A stretch of 64,000 nt of DNA from Isochrysis galbana (lineage: Eukaryota > Haptophyta > Isochrysidales > Isochrysidaceae), in NCBI GenBank assembly GCA_018136815.1, contig CM030936.1, positions 6,774,034 to 6,838,033 on the forward strand, written 5' to 3'. The notes under the pieces were generated by a model. That model was given only the letters and a program-made list of their open reading frames with translations, was not told the DNA's origin and did no database searches. Positions 33,993-43,542 of the stretch are shown piece by piece; the stretch's first letter is position 1, and every line of letters begins with the position of its first letter. The position numbers and the translations under genes are program-made.

Positions 33993-35921
33993 ATGCTCTC
34001 GCTCTGCCTCGGCGCCCTCTCGCTCTCTGCGCCCGCACGCGGCGTCGCACGCGCGCGCGCGCCGGCGCCGATGATGCGCGACTACTACTCGGTCCGCCCC
34101 GCCACGCCCACGCCCCGCCCACGCACGGAGGGGGGGGGGGGGATGCTACAGACGATGGAGAGAAGAGGGAGAGGGAGAGAGAGCGCGGGAGGGAGGGAGG
34201 GGAAGGGAGAGCGCAGGGCGAGCGGACTGAGCGGCGCCCCGCTCGGTGAGGCTTGGGCGGAGGAGGGATGGCGAGGGACAGTGGGGAATTTGGCGCTATC
34301 CTCCGTGAAGCGAAAGGTTTGGAGCCCTTGGCTTGGGGGGTTGCCAGGGGGGGGGGAGGGGGAGAGGGCGGTAGGAGCGGTGAACGGAGGTGCAAGAGGG
34401 AGGAGGCGGCTTCTGGCCCTGCAACGGCCACGCCCCCTCATTCTGGCCCCTAGAGCGGTGAAAGGGCCAACGCAGCTGCGGCAGGGTGGCAGGGGGAGGG
34501 GGAGGATTCGGCCGTGCGCGCCCTCATTCTCGCTATGTGGCAACATCGATGCGGATGGTCTGGATGTCGCGCCCACTCTTTGCAAGACGCCCGCAGCGGC
34601 CGCTGGCCATCGTACCCTGCCGCTGAAGGTGCCTTCTCCGCTTGGCGTCGTAACCGGACCCTGCTCTTCTCGCAGGTCTCGCCCAACGGCGTTTACATGA
34701 CCTCGATGATGCCGTCCGAGCCGGACAAGCAGCCCGAGATCGACCCGCGCCGCAAGGAGCCTCCCTCGCCCAACACACCATCGCGGCCGGGCTTCCTGCC
34801 GCTGCCCATGGTCGGCTCGGGCGACGACAAGATGGACGTCATGTCGCGCTTGCTGCGTGACCGCATCCTGCTCCTCGGCCAGGTGCGCCTACATCTCGCC
34901 TTCGTTCCGCTCACATGCGCCCCTTTGCCTTACCCTTCACCCCACGCTCTCACCCTTTGTGTTGCAGGGCGTCGACGATGAGGTCGCCAACCTCCTTGTC
35001 GCGCAGCTCCTCTACCTCGCCAACGAGGACGCGCAAAAGGACATCACCATGTACATCAACTCGCCGGGTGCGCGCCGCGCCGCTGCCGTCCAGTCGCGCC
35101 GCCGTCTGGCTGAGCCGCCGCCAGAGATGCGAGTACCTCCGCCTACCTCCGCGTAACCCTCCTCCGGGCAGGTGGCTCTGTCTCGGCGGGCATGGCCATC
35201 TTCGACACCATGCAGTACGTGCCGTGCGACATCAATACCGTGTGCTTCGGTACGGCCGCCTCCATGGGCGCCTTCCTCCTCGGCGCTGGCCAGAAGGGCA
35301 AGCGTCGCTCGCTCCCCAACTCGCGCATCATGATCCATCAGCCGCTCGGCGGGGCGCAGGGACAGGCGAGTCATGCCACTAGCCCCACGTCCAGCTGTCC
35401 GGCGCGCTCACTTTGCCCGCCGCTGCAGATCCCACCGCTTAGCGGTTGCGCAACCCCTTCCCCACCATAGGCCGCTGACATTGAGATCCAGGCTAAGGAG
35501 ATCCTCTTCATCCGCGCGCTCCTCTGCGAATATATCGCCGACTACACCGGACAGGCGCGGCCCTACTCCCTGACCGTCCTCTCCCTCCTCCTCCGCCTCA
35601 CACGGCCTCAAACACGCAAGCTTCCTCGCCCCGGCTCATTTCCCCCCTTCCCCCAACCCCACTCAACGCGCAGCCCGTCGATAAGGTGGAGGATGACTGC
35701 GACCGCGACTTCTTCATGACCCCCGAGGAGGCCAAGGACTACGGCATCATTGACGAGGTCCTCATCTCCAAGGCGCGCCAACAGCCGCGAGCGGCGCCGC
35801 CTGGTCCCGTTGCGCGCGGCCTAGTCTTGAAAGCGCGGCCTCACTTCCTTTCCTGCACCTGCCGAGTCGCCCGCAGGTCCGCATTCCATCAGTCGCCCGG
35901 CCGGAGCTGATGATCGCCTAG
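33993..35921 (+). CDS. clpP: ATP-dependent Clp protease proteolytic subunit ClpP, probably plastid-targeted
   Basis: Resolved exons are 34,676-34,882; 34,968-35,067; 35,172-35,365; 35,471-35,554; 35,674-35,772; 35,877-35,921 (242 aa, phases match). The Ser protease triad is complete: Ser in GTAASMGAF (35,261), His in IMIHQPLGG (35,336) and Asp in DRDFFM (35,707). ClpP forms a barrel that degrades substrates fed by ClpC/X ATPases. A likely first exon starts at ATG 33,993 ([17 protein letters not shown]), a hydrophobic leader ending SAPA-R like bipartite plastid targeting of secondary-plastid algae. Its 3' end and any further exon before 34,676 are unresolved. Three introns use GC donors (after 35,365, 35,554 and 35,772). 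A (TC)n run lies just upstream of the ATG. Confidence 0.92.
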
Positions 35922-36360
35922 GCGCGCGGTGGCTCGTAGGAAGCCGCAGACGGGTGGGGTTTCACCAGCCGCTGATTGACGGGTTGGATTCTACGACGAG
36001 GTGACGGTCACGTGCGCGAGCCCGGCGTGCATGCTCTTGGGTGCAGGCACTCTTTCCATCGGCTGGCCGCTCGCCACAATGGTCGCAGATGGGTGCGGTG
36101 CGTGCGGCGTGCAGTAGCACGCATGAGCCGCCGCTTCGCGTGTATCCGTGGCGTTGGGCCGCTTGGCGCCTCGTCACCTTCCACGTTGGAGTGTTGCGCG
36201 CTCGCAGGGCGGCACGCTCATACGCCGCTTGAGATGTGGTACTGCATTCCGGGTCCACAGGATCGCGCCATGATGAGATTTCTAAGTACACATACGTGAG
36301 GTCGAACGGGCGTGTGCGTTGCGCGTCGTTTGGACGGATATTAAGTTGATACTGAGCAAA
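35922..36360. other. Intergenic spacer downstream of clpP
   Basis: No gene recognised; ends at the 5' head of a LINE copy. Confidence 0.5.
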
Positions 36361-36585
36361 ACACTAGTGTTATAGTTTTAGCGATGGAGCGCGCGCCGAC
36401 CGCTCCCAGCCCCCCGCCGCCACGACGCCCCACAGGGGCCGCCCCAAGCCGCCGGAGCCGAAGCGCTCACAGGCCTCTGCCCCTGCCCCACCTGACAACG
36501 ACGTCGACATGGCCCCGCCATCCTCGCCTCCTCGCCAGCCACAGAAGCAGGGAACAGGCAGGGATCTGTTCCATGCAGAACAACA
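36361..36585 (+). mobile_element. LINE 5' fragment (ORF1 head)
   Basis: GTTATAGTTTTAGCG precedes the ATG at 36,384 (MERAPTAPSPPPP). Homology to the 16.7-kb ORF1 continues, with frameshifts, to about 36,585 (a FHAEQQSQN-like stretch), then ends. Confidence 0.65.
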
Positions 36586-36599
36586 AAGCCAGAATCTGG

Positions 36600-37380
36600 C
36601 GTCTCGGTTGCTGTCGGACTAGGTGGATTGGTATCCTATCGGCCTCCGTCGCCCTCGTTCGTCGTCCCAGTCGCTCCTCGCTCCCTCGTTCTAGCTCTCG
36701 CTTCTTGCAACTATCGTTAAGACGATAGGGTCATGGAGCGCGCGCCGCCTCCCACCCTCGCTGCCGCTGCCGCGGCCCTCGCCGCGATGGACGAAGCTTT
36801 CATGGACACGCCAATGTCGCCGAAGCGACCGCGCCAGGACGACCTCCCCAGCCAGGTGGGCACAGGAGCCAGCGGGCCGCGAGGCCCGCGCACCACAGAG
36901 AACAGAGAGAGCACGACCTGCATGCTGGTTGACAGCATGCTGCACACACAAACCACAACGCACAACCACAGCCACAGCCACACCAGACACACCACCACGG
37001 TGGGACGCTCCATCAGGGAAGGCCCCCGGGCCTGGACCCTACACAGCCGCGATACCGCCCTCGCGCTCCGGCGCGAGGTGCCGGCCCGGCACCATCATGA
37101 GCAGAACCCCAAAGGGGAAATGACGTACAAAAACATGGAACATGGGGCTGAACATGGAGCAGCTGCAGCTGTGGACCCACAGGATGGGGAACAGGAGCAA
37201 CACGGGAGACGGAACAAAGGGAATGCCACCCAACAGAGCCGAAGGGCGTGCGGACAGCCGCGCCTTGGGCGTGCGAACGACGCACACGACATCGGCCCAC
37301 GAGGCCCAACACAACAGGCACCAACAAAAACAAGAGCCAACACCAAAAAAAAATCTGAAGATTCAGGCTACTACCGCTAG
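36600..37380 (+). mobile_element. Second LINE-type 5' end with an ORF1-like reading
   Basis: After a CT-rich leader and a perfect 7-bp hairpin (CTATCGT-TAAG-ACGATAG, 36,711-36,728) an ORF opens at 36,733 with MERAPPPTLAAAAAALAAMD and MSPKRPRQDD, then runs 215 aa of His/Gln/Arg-rich low-complexity sequence. The start resembles the MERAPTAP heads, so ORF1 of a related LINE is the best guess. Frame integrity beyond about residue 60 is doubtful. Confidence 0.4.
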
Positions 37381-38143
37381 CTATAAAGACCACGCACTCA
37401 CGGTACCGACTCACGCCATCGCCTATACCCCAGAACACTCACTCCCTTTACACTACCCCCTTCATTCCTTTGTCTTTGGTATCGGGGGGGGGGCCGCGTG
37501 CACTACGACGGGCCAAGCGTAAGGGGCGGGCTGGGGCAGACCTGTTGTTGGGTGTTCCTGTGGCAGACAAACGTAAAACGCCTTCTGAACTATCTTATAT
37601 TGTCCCCGGGGGGTCTCGGCCCCCGCCCTTCGACCTTTCTTCGTCCGCTGCCGCACTTTCGCGGTGTTCGCTTGCCGCGCGGGGTGTCCTCCCGTTGATA
37701 TACCGTAAACAGGCGGTTCTCTTACCTATTCTCGAGCTGGATCGTGTCGTTTTTTTGTCGTTCTTTTCCCGTCGTTCTCTTCGTTCTCCTACGGGCGTGT
37801 GCTGCATGTCGCGCGCCATGGCCCCCTTCTGGGGGGCCCCTCGGGGCCCCCCAGAGGGCCAGCCAGGGCAGCTCAGGGGGCAGTGGAGGCTGGGGCAGTG
37901 CCCCTGGCCTCTGGCCTTGTGGGTTCAATCTTTACGGGAGCTGAACCCGAACCGATAAGCGGCCTTTTGTTTTCAATCTTTACTTGGGAAGCTGAACCCG
38001 AATCGACACCTAACAATTCTTGGAGGTGGGGAGTCAATTCCGAATCGACGAATCGACGTGAGCTTTGATTGTACGAAGCAGATCATCACGACTCATATCG
38101 ATGATTGTTTTCGCTGTGAATTTATTGCTCAAGAGAGTGTGTA
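37381..38143. other. Spacer
   Basis: No gene recognised. A short direct repeat (TTCAATCTTTAC...GCTGAACCCGAA) occurs at about 37,926 and 37,972. Confidence 0.4.
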
Positions 38144-38512
38144 TCATATAAACCAGTGTGAATGATTTATCAGCCTCGCAAATGCATGTAAGGTGTCTTC
38201 AATGTTCGTATTGTGCTTGAAATCGAATGAACTGAATAAGGACTTACATTCGAAAGTGTACGTCCACAAATTTGGGTTCGACTCAAGCAGGCTCCTCAGG
38301 GAGTTGTTGCTCCCCCCTGGGTTGACCCCAACCGGCGGCGGCGGACTGATGCTGTCCAATGCTTCCGCCATAACCTGCATGGCAGATTTAGAAGTGGCAT
38401 ATGGCGGAAAGAGAGGTAAGATGAATTTTTTAAAGTTATCGTCCATCTTTCTTATGATCCATTGCAATCGCTTGCGTACTACATCATCAGCCGCCATTCC
38501 ATTTATAGACAT
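38144..38512 (-). CDS. Unidentified 122-aa ORF with low GC content
   Basis: The reading (MSINGMAADDVVRKRLQWII and on) predicts amphipathic helices and a short Pro run (ISPPPPVGVNPG). I do not recognise a family. Base composition is clearly lower in GC than the neighbouring clpP and STT3 genes, suggesting foreign or mobile origin. It lies between repeats (a 43-bp repeat copy follows at 38,578). It may be a fragment of a larger element ORF; the start and function are uncertain. Confidence 0.35.
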   Translation of the reverse strand: MSINGMAADDVVRKRLQWIIRKMDDNFKKFILPLFPPYATSKSAMQVMAEALDSISPPPPVGVNPGGSNNSLRSLLESNPNLWTYTFECKSLFSSFDFKHNTNIEDTLHAFARLINHSHWFI

Positions 38513-38577
38513 GGTTGAGCACTGCGAGGTGGGTGCCTTTGCTTAAATACTAGACATTTTTTTGGTACCGGCGCATC

Positions 38578-38620
38578 GCGTATTTGGAAACGAGGGGTAC
38601 CAAATGAAGGCAAACGACCT
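38578..38620. repeat. Third copy of the 43-bp dispersed repeat
   Basis: Identical in length to, and almost identical in sequence with, 31,166-31,208 and 30,911-30,953. Upstream T-run plus GGTACCGG context is shared with the 30.9-kb copy. Confidence 0.85.
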
Positions 38621-39545
38621 TATCGAGGGGAGGGGGCAGAGCCCCCTCCCCCCGGTAGCACTCGGACACCTGGCTCGTCAGGCATGGCGGGATTCCGGGA
38701 CGGAAAAGTTGTGTCCAATTAGCTAGTGGGGTTGGCTAGGATATAACATTAATTATTTTATTTATTTATTCAAAGTAGTGTTCATGAACCGACCCCCCGA
38801 ACCCCGAAACCAAGCAAAGAAAAAGGGGAACGAGGGGGGGAGCGGAAGGGAGAGCGGAGATAGGGGCAGAGGCGTTGGCGACGCGATCGCGTGAGAATGT
38901 GAGTCACTAGTAGCATAGTGGACACCTTCAAGTTTTTTTTACAATGTTGCAAGAAAATATTCGACATCTCTCAGATGTGGACTACGACGTCTACAATATT
39001 ATGATTGTGGTATCTCCGATCAACGCCAAATCACGCACACATTTTCCCTACGTAATCCGTTCGTCGACAAACGACGTATGATCTACACCAAGGAAGCAAC
39101 ACGCTATCAGCCAATCATGGCCTTGCCCGTATTGCCCGCCCCACTCAACACCACCATTGTTCCGCCATGGTGATATGAAGGCTTGGCTCAAGGCTTTGGG
39201 AAATACTGTACACATGAACCGCGCGGCAGACCTCTCTGCATGGCAGCCGTCTCGAACGGAGAGAGGGTTCGGGGTAGCCGTGCCCAAGACGACATGAAAA
39301 GTAAGCTATCCACAGCAAGGTCGCGCAGCGCCAAGTGTTTGAGGCCAACAACGTCCACAAGACTCCCACTCGCGAGGCGAAGGCCAACAACATCCGTGAC
39401 ACTCCCACTCGCGACAAGTCAAGTCGGGATGAACGGCTGGTGCTGGCATGCGACTCCTAGTGCTGCTATGCCACGCCGGGCACTCGCAGGCAGGGCCTGT
39501 TCGGCAACGCGTAGTAGCATGGGGCACCGAAGTTCAGCCCTCCTT
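38621..39545. other. Spacer
   Basis: No supported gene. It contains an inverted GGGGAGGGGGC/GCCCCCTCCCC stretch (about 38,636-38,662) and an imperfect 36-bp tandem duplication around 39,346-39,418. Confidence 0.4.
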
Positions 39546-40127
39546 TCATACAGCAGCCTTCCTGGTCCGCGTCTTCTTGCCCACCGGCTGCTGTACGACA
39601 GGAGTGGACTCTGCCGCGCGCTTCTTGGCCGCGGTGGGCGGAGCGGCCTCACAGGGGTGCGGATGCTGCCGCGCGAACTCGTCACGGTCCCGCTTGCTTA
39701 GCTTACACGCCTCGAGAACGGTGCGCGCGTCGCTTGCGTTCAGCCCGTCGATCCCGACGAGTGCATGAGCTCCAGTGCCGGCCGCGAGCAGCGCCTGACG
39801 CACCGCAGGCACCGCAGCATCCCAGCTGATGTAGAAGTGAGAGGATGGTCCATTGCGCACAGCAAGACGTAGCTCCCCCTTCTTCAGCTTCCGCTTGCTC
39901 ACCCTGCAGCTCGCTGCGGAGTTCAGAGCGTAGCCGATGGAAGCTCCACGCTCAAGGAACGACTGAGGACGTTGCCAACAGATTGTGGTCCGCCCTCCCA
40001 TCCAGGCGAGCAGGCCAATGCGCAGCTCGCCGAGCGCGATGGGATCTTGCGAGGACACGCAGCGTGAGCGGCCTGAGCGAGCCCGTTCGACCATCAGCAC
40101 GGCAGGAGGAGGAGGAGGAGGAGCCAT
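39546..40127 (-). CDS. Hypothetical basic protein, 193 aa
   Basis: The ORF starts MAPPPPPPAVLMVERARSGR, has a globular-looking middle (GHALVGIDG-like helix-turn: ALVGIDGLNASDARTVLEA) and a C-terminal Lys/Arg-rich tail (KKTRTRKAAV) that could act as a nuclear localisation signal. No family recognised. A GA/TC dinucleotide run sits directly upstream of the ATG, similar to clpP. It may be a host gene or a retroelement ORF1, since it lies among LINE debris. Confidence 0.4.
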   Translation of the reverse strand: MAPPPPPPAVLMVERARSGRSRCVSSQDPIALGELRIGLLAWMGGRTTICWQRPQSFLERGASIGYALNSAASCRVSKRKLKKGELRLAVRNGPSSHFYISWDAAVPAVRQALLAAGTGAHALVGIDGLNASDARTVLEACKLSKRDRDEFARQHPHPCEAAPPTAAKKRAAESTPVVQQPVGKKTRTRKAAV

Positions 40128-40785
40128 CGATCCGGCCGAGAGAGAGAGAGAGAGAGAGATTCTTCTCCCTCTTATAACTGTAACTTGCCGCGCTCTGTCT
40201 TCTCTCTTCTCGCTCTCTTTTAAATTCTATCGTCTATAGTTATCGTCTTCTCTTCTCCTCTCCTCTCCTCGCTCACCAACGCCGCCGCCGCGAGCTCCCT
40301 CCGAGAGCAACCGTGCGAAGAAGGCGAGGAAAGAGCGACACCGCCGACGCCGTTACTCGTCGAGCTCCTCCTCGACGTCGGAGGACTCGGCGTCGACTCG
40401 TACGTCGAATCTCTCGACGTCAGAGGAATCTGAATCCGACTCCAGCCACTTTTTACTTTTTAGCGCTTGGTTTTCAGAGGCTTAAAATTTTGGCCATTTT
40501 CACATGTAGATGGAGCGCGCTCCGACCCTACATCTACATGTGAAACACGAAACACAAATTCAGTGAGTTTCTACGGAGGGCTAATACATATGAGTTTGGC
40601 TGAGTTTCTAGGAGAGGCAGTCGGGGCCGCAGGCCCCGGCGTGAGGTGACGGTGAAGCGGCCGGGGCCGAAGGCCCCGGACGCCGTGAGACGTGAGACCA
40701 AAGGAAAGCGTTCAATTATCCCCATCCCTGCTAACACCTTTCGTTGTCACCTAGAGGTTACTTGACTCAACTTGACACTTCAAAT
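40128..40785. other. Spacer with hairpin
   Basis: A perfect 12-bp inverted repeat CACATGTAGATG/CATCTACATGTG lies at 40,501-40,512 and 40,531-40,542, and a GGCCGGGGCC-type palindromic stretch near 40,620-40,680. No gene recognised. Confidence 0.5.
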
Positions 40786-40934
40786 CTTCAAATAAAAAAC
40801 AACTTCTTAAAATTCCCCGCTACACGTGCGGCGTGAGGCAGTGTGCTTATGTACCTCCCTACTACCCAACCTTAACCCCTAACAACCCCCTCCCCCTTTC
40901 CCAGTTCCCTCTTTAGCGGAGAAGCTTGTTCCGG

Positions 40935-41484
40935 TTCTGTCGCATCCGCGACCGACCTTTTTGTTTTAGAAGTTGTCTGCGTTTCTATGTCCCCTCCTTG
41001 CAGGCTAGTCACTAGTCACCGTCGCAGGATCCTACATTCGCCCATTCGCCCTTGTTGCCCTCGTCTCCTTTGTCGCCTCCCTTGTCGCCTGCTTGCCCCT
41101 CACCGGGCTTACCTCCTTGCGTGCTCGTGAGTGTAGTGTCATCTCGTCGGTCCATCGGCCGCTAGCCGTCTGTTGTCTGTCGTTCTTCGTTCGTCGCTCT
41201 CGTTCTCGTTCTCGTTCCCGTTCTCGTCCCTCGTTCTCAACACTACCTCAACACCAAACCTCACCAATCCCTCAGCCCTAGCCTCTCTATCCCGATCCGC
41301 CCAGCCATGTCCGCTCCGTCGTCGCGCTCGCCCTCGCCCAAGCCCGTCCTCCCGCCTTCCTCTGCTGAGGAGGTGGTCCAGCCCGTCATTCCATCACTCC
41401 CGGCCTCCTTCGCCGCGCCTTCCGCCGATCGTCTCCCTTCCGAATCATCGCATATCGAGCCCGTGGTCATGCTCGATCCGTCAG
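40935..41484 (+). mobile_element. 550-bp insert carrying a LINE-like ORF1 start, flanked by 7-bp repeats
   Basis: GTTCCGG occurs at 40,928-40,934 and 41,485-41,491, exactly where the LINE 3' UTR alignment breaks and resumes. The insert has a CT-rich leader and an ORF opening at 41,307 (MSAPSSRSPSPKPVLPPSSA). The ORF start style resembles LINE ORF1 proteins, but no element end features were recognised. Confidence 0.5.
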
Positions 41485-41886
41485 GTTCCGGGGAGGCCGC
41501 GCGCGCTGCTTCGGCGAGGAGTTGGAGAGAAGGGGGCGGGAGACTGTGGTTCGTCCTTTGCTCTAGTGTTGGCTCGAGTTACCTTCCCTCACATATCGTA
41601 GGATCCTCATCGATACCCGCTGTGGTTCCTGCTAAGAGGTTTAGCTATCCTAGGTGATATTTCGTATGTCCAGACTCCAGACCTCTCGCCGCCTGCAAGA
41701 GGTCTTCCGATGTTCCTAGGTTGAAGTCTTTGTCCACCGTGTACAGCGGGCTTATCATTTTCTTGATATGTTTGTTGCTCGGGGCGTGTAACCCGATATT
41801 CTCTCGCTCTCGTTGTTTTTTCAGCCTCTGAAAGAAACCGACTTTCGCCGTTACTAGCAGGTGGTATCTCGCAAGGATCGCTCTTA

Positions 41887-42546
41887 CGGATAAAGGTACC
41901 CAGCTTTCTAGGACCAGTCCTAGAAACTAGGACGGACTTTGCTAGGTGAGAGCATGAGCATACCATGTTATTTTGTCCCAAACCTTGGCTATTGAGTTAC
42001 CACATGCATGTCCTCATTAAATGCTCCAAGTGTACCTAGGCACCATTCCCTCAGCAACACCAAGTTTTGTGACGCGTTTGCGGGTCACCTGGTCGGAAAT
42101 GCTGCTTGTCCTAGAAACGGGAGAAGTGGCTGATACCACCCAATGGGGAGCTCTTCTACCCATGGTCCCCAGGAGATGAAATGTTGCTTTGACTGCCCTC
42201 TTTGAGATCTTCAGTGACCACCAAGCTTGGTTTTGTCATCTAAGTGTCCAATCCGCTAGCCTACTGCTCCAAAAGGTCTAAAATAAAACTCCTCCGGTGC
42301 GAGCGGACGCCAGAGTGCAGCACCGCATGCTGAATGTGGTAGCAAAAGTAAGCAAAGACAAGCTCCGCAGAGTTGGTCATGGGGAGAGCTAAGGTTGAAT
42401 GGGATGTGGAGATGGTTTGCTTCAGGTGATGGGATGTCTCATAAGCTCACCATAGGCTATAATGGAGGCATGATCGGCAGAGTCCTAGAAATCCAAGAAT
42501 TTTCTAGGACGTGGTCCTAGTTTCTAGGACGGAATTTTTTGTCCGC
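41887..42546. mobile_element. PIF/Harbinger-like non-autonomous element (660 bp)
   Basis: Flanked by TTA (41,884-41,886 and 42,547-42,549; TAA on the LINE strand), a 3-bp target duplication typical of PIF/Harbinger and Tourist-like elements. The ends read CGGATAAAGG and (reverse complement) GCGGACAAAA, an imperfect terminal match. Subterminal TTTCTAGGAC/GTCCTAGAAA inverted motifs occur near both ends. There is no transposase ORF. The right 446 bp (42,104-42,549) recur at 48,443-48,896. Confidence 0.6.
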
Positions 42547-42663
42547 TTAAGATCGATCTAACGGACCTACCGTCCGCGTTGCCATAGTGGATGTTGTAAA
42601 AGTCAGTTAGGATATACCTCCATGCCAGGATACCTAAGTATCCCGAGGAGGGGTGCGGTCTGT

Positions 42664-43542
42664 CCCTTCCGTCCCATCCGGTTCCTCCTGTTCCATCCGT
42701 AACCTCCATAGGGCGGTCAAACACGCCTTTTAACTTCTAAGGGTGAAAATTCACCAAGTCAAGATTGAGGTTTTATCACGCGATTTTTAGGGAATTACCC
42801 TGGAAATGGGTATATTAGGCAGAATCTCATAAGAAATATGCACATTTTCGACGCCATCCAACACACAGACCCAAAAACGTTTTCGCGCTCGTGCGAAATT
42901 GACGTCGACCACAAAAGTGCACCACAGGTCGCGCTGTGCGTCGCGCGCCTGCGTTCCCCGGGCACGGTTACCCCCGGACAGGCAGTACAGAGCCCTGCGC
43001 GATCGCACGGCGTCGCCTGCGCCCTCCACCACGCCCCTGCTGGTATCTGCTGCCAGCCTCTCGCGCGCGTGCAGTGCGCGGCTGGCCGCGAGCCGTCAAA
43101 ATGACGGTGCTGCGCATGATGGGCTGGCCCATCACACGCGGCACCGCCTCAGTATGGTGGGAGGGGGTGCCTGCTGGCCTCCTGGCCGCGCAGACCCTCG
43201 CCAGAGCCGCCACAGGCCGCTTGCGAGGCCACTGGCGAGGCCAGCGACCATCGCTGCGGCCGCCATCGCGCGCCGCCGCAGGAGAAAAAGATCGATTTGA
43301 TTATAGTTTCGCCGAATTATAACTATAGTAACTCTAATTTTAGTCTTCATTTCACCAGTCCAAGACACATATGAGCACAGTACATGACCACCAGCATGCC
43401 CAAATGCCAATGTTTCGGTAGCCAACCAGTCTTACCATATGAGACTGTCGAACCATCGAGCGAAAAGGAGGGGCTGTCCCTCGAAATCGAACGTGAGACG
43501 CTCGAAAACACGAGGCTGTCCGTCAATTCAGCACGTCAACGG
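42664..43542. other. Spacer with a terminal-motif copy
   Basis: A TA-GGGCGGTCAAACA motif starts at about 42,713. The rest shows no gene that I can support. Confidence 0.45.

Larger units (their letters stand above)
40786..42663 (-). mobile_element. 5'-truncated LINE carrying two nested insertions
   Basis: On the minus strand this is the same LINE 3' region as at 1.0-1.9 kb. RT C-terminal coding lies at about 42,663-42,547 and 41,886-41,660; the 3' UTR lies at 41,660-41,485 and 40,934-40,793. It is interrupted by an element at 41,887-42,546 and by a 550-bp insert at 40,935-41,484. Reading across both insertions restores the alignment to the uninterrupted copies at 1.4 and 21.2 kb. Confidence 0.75.
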
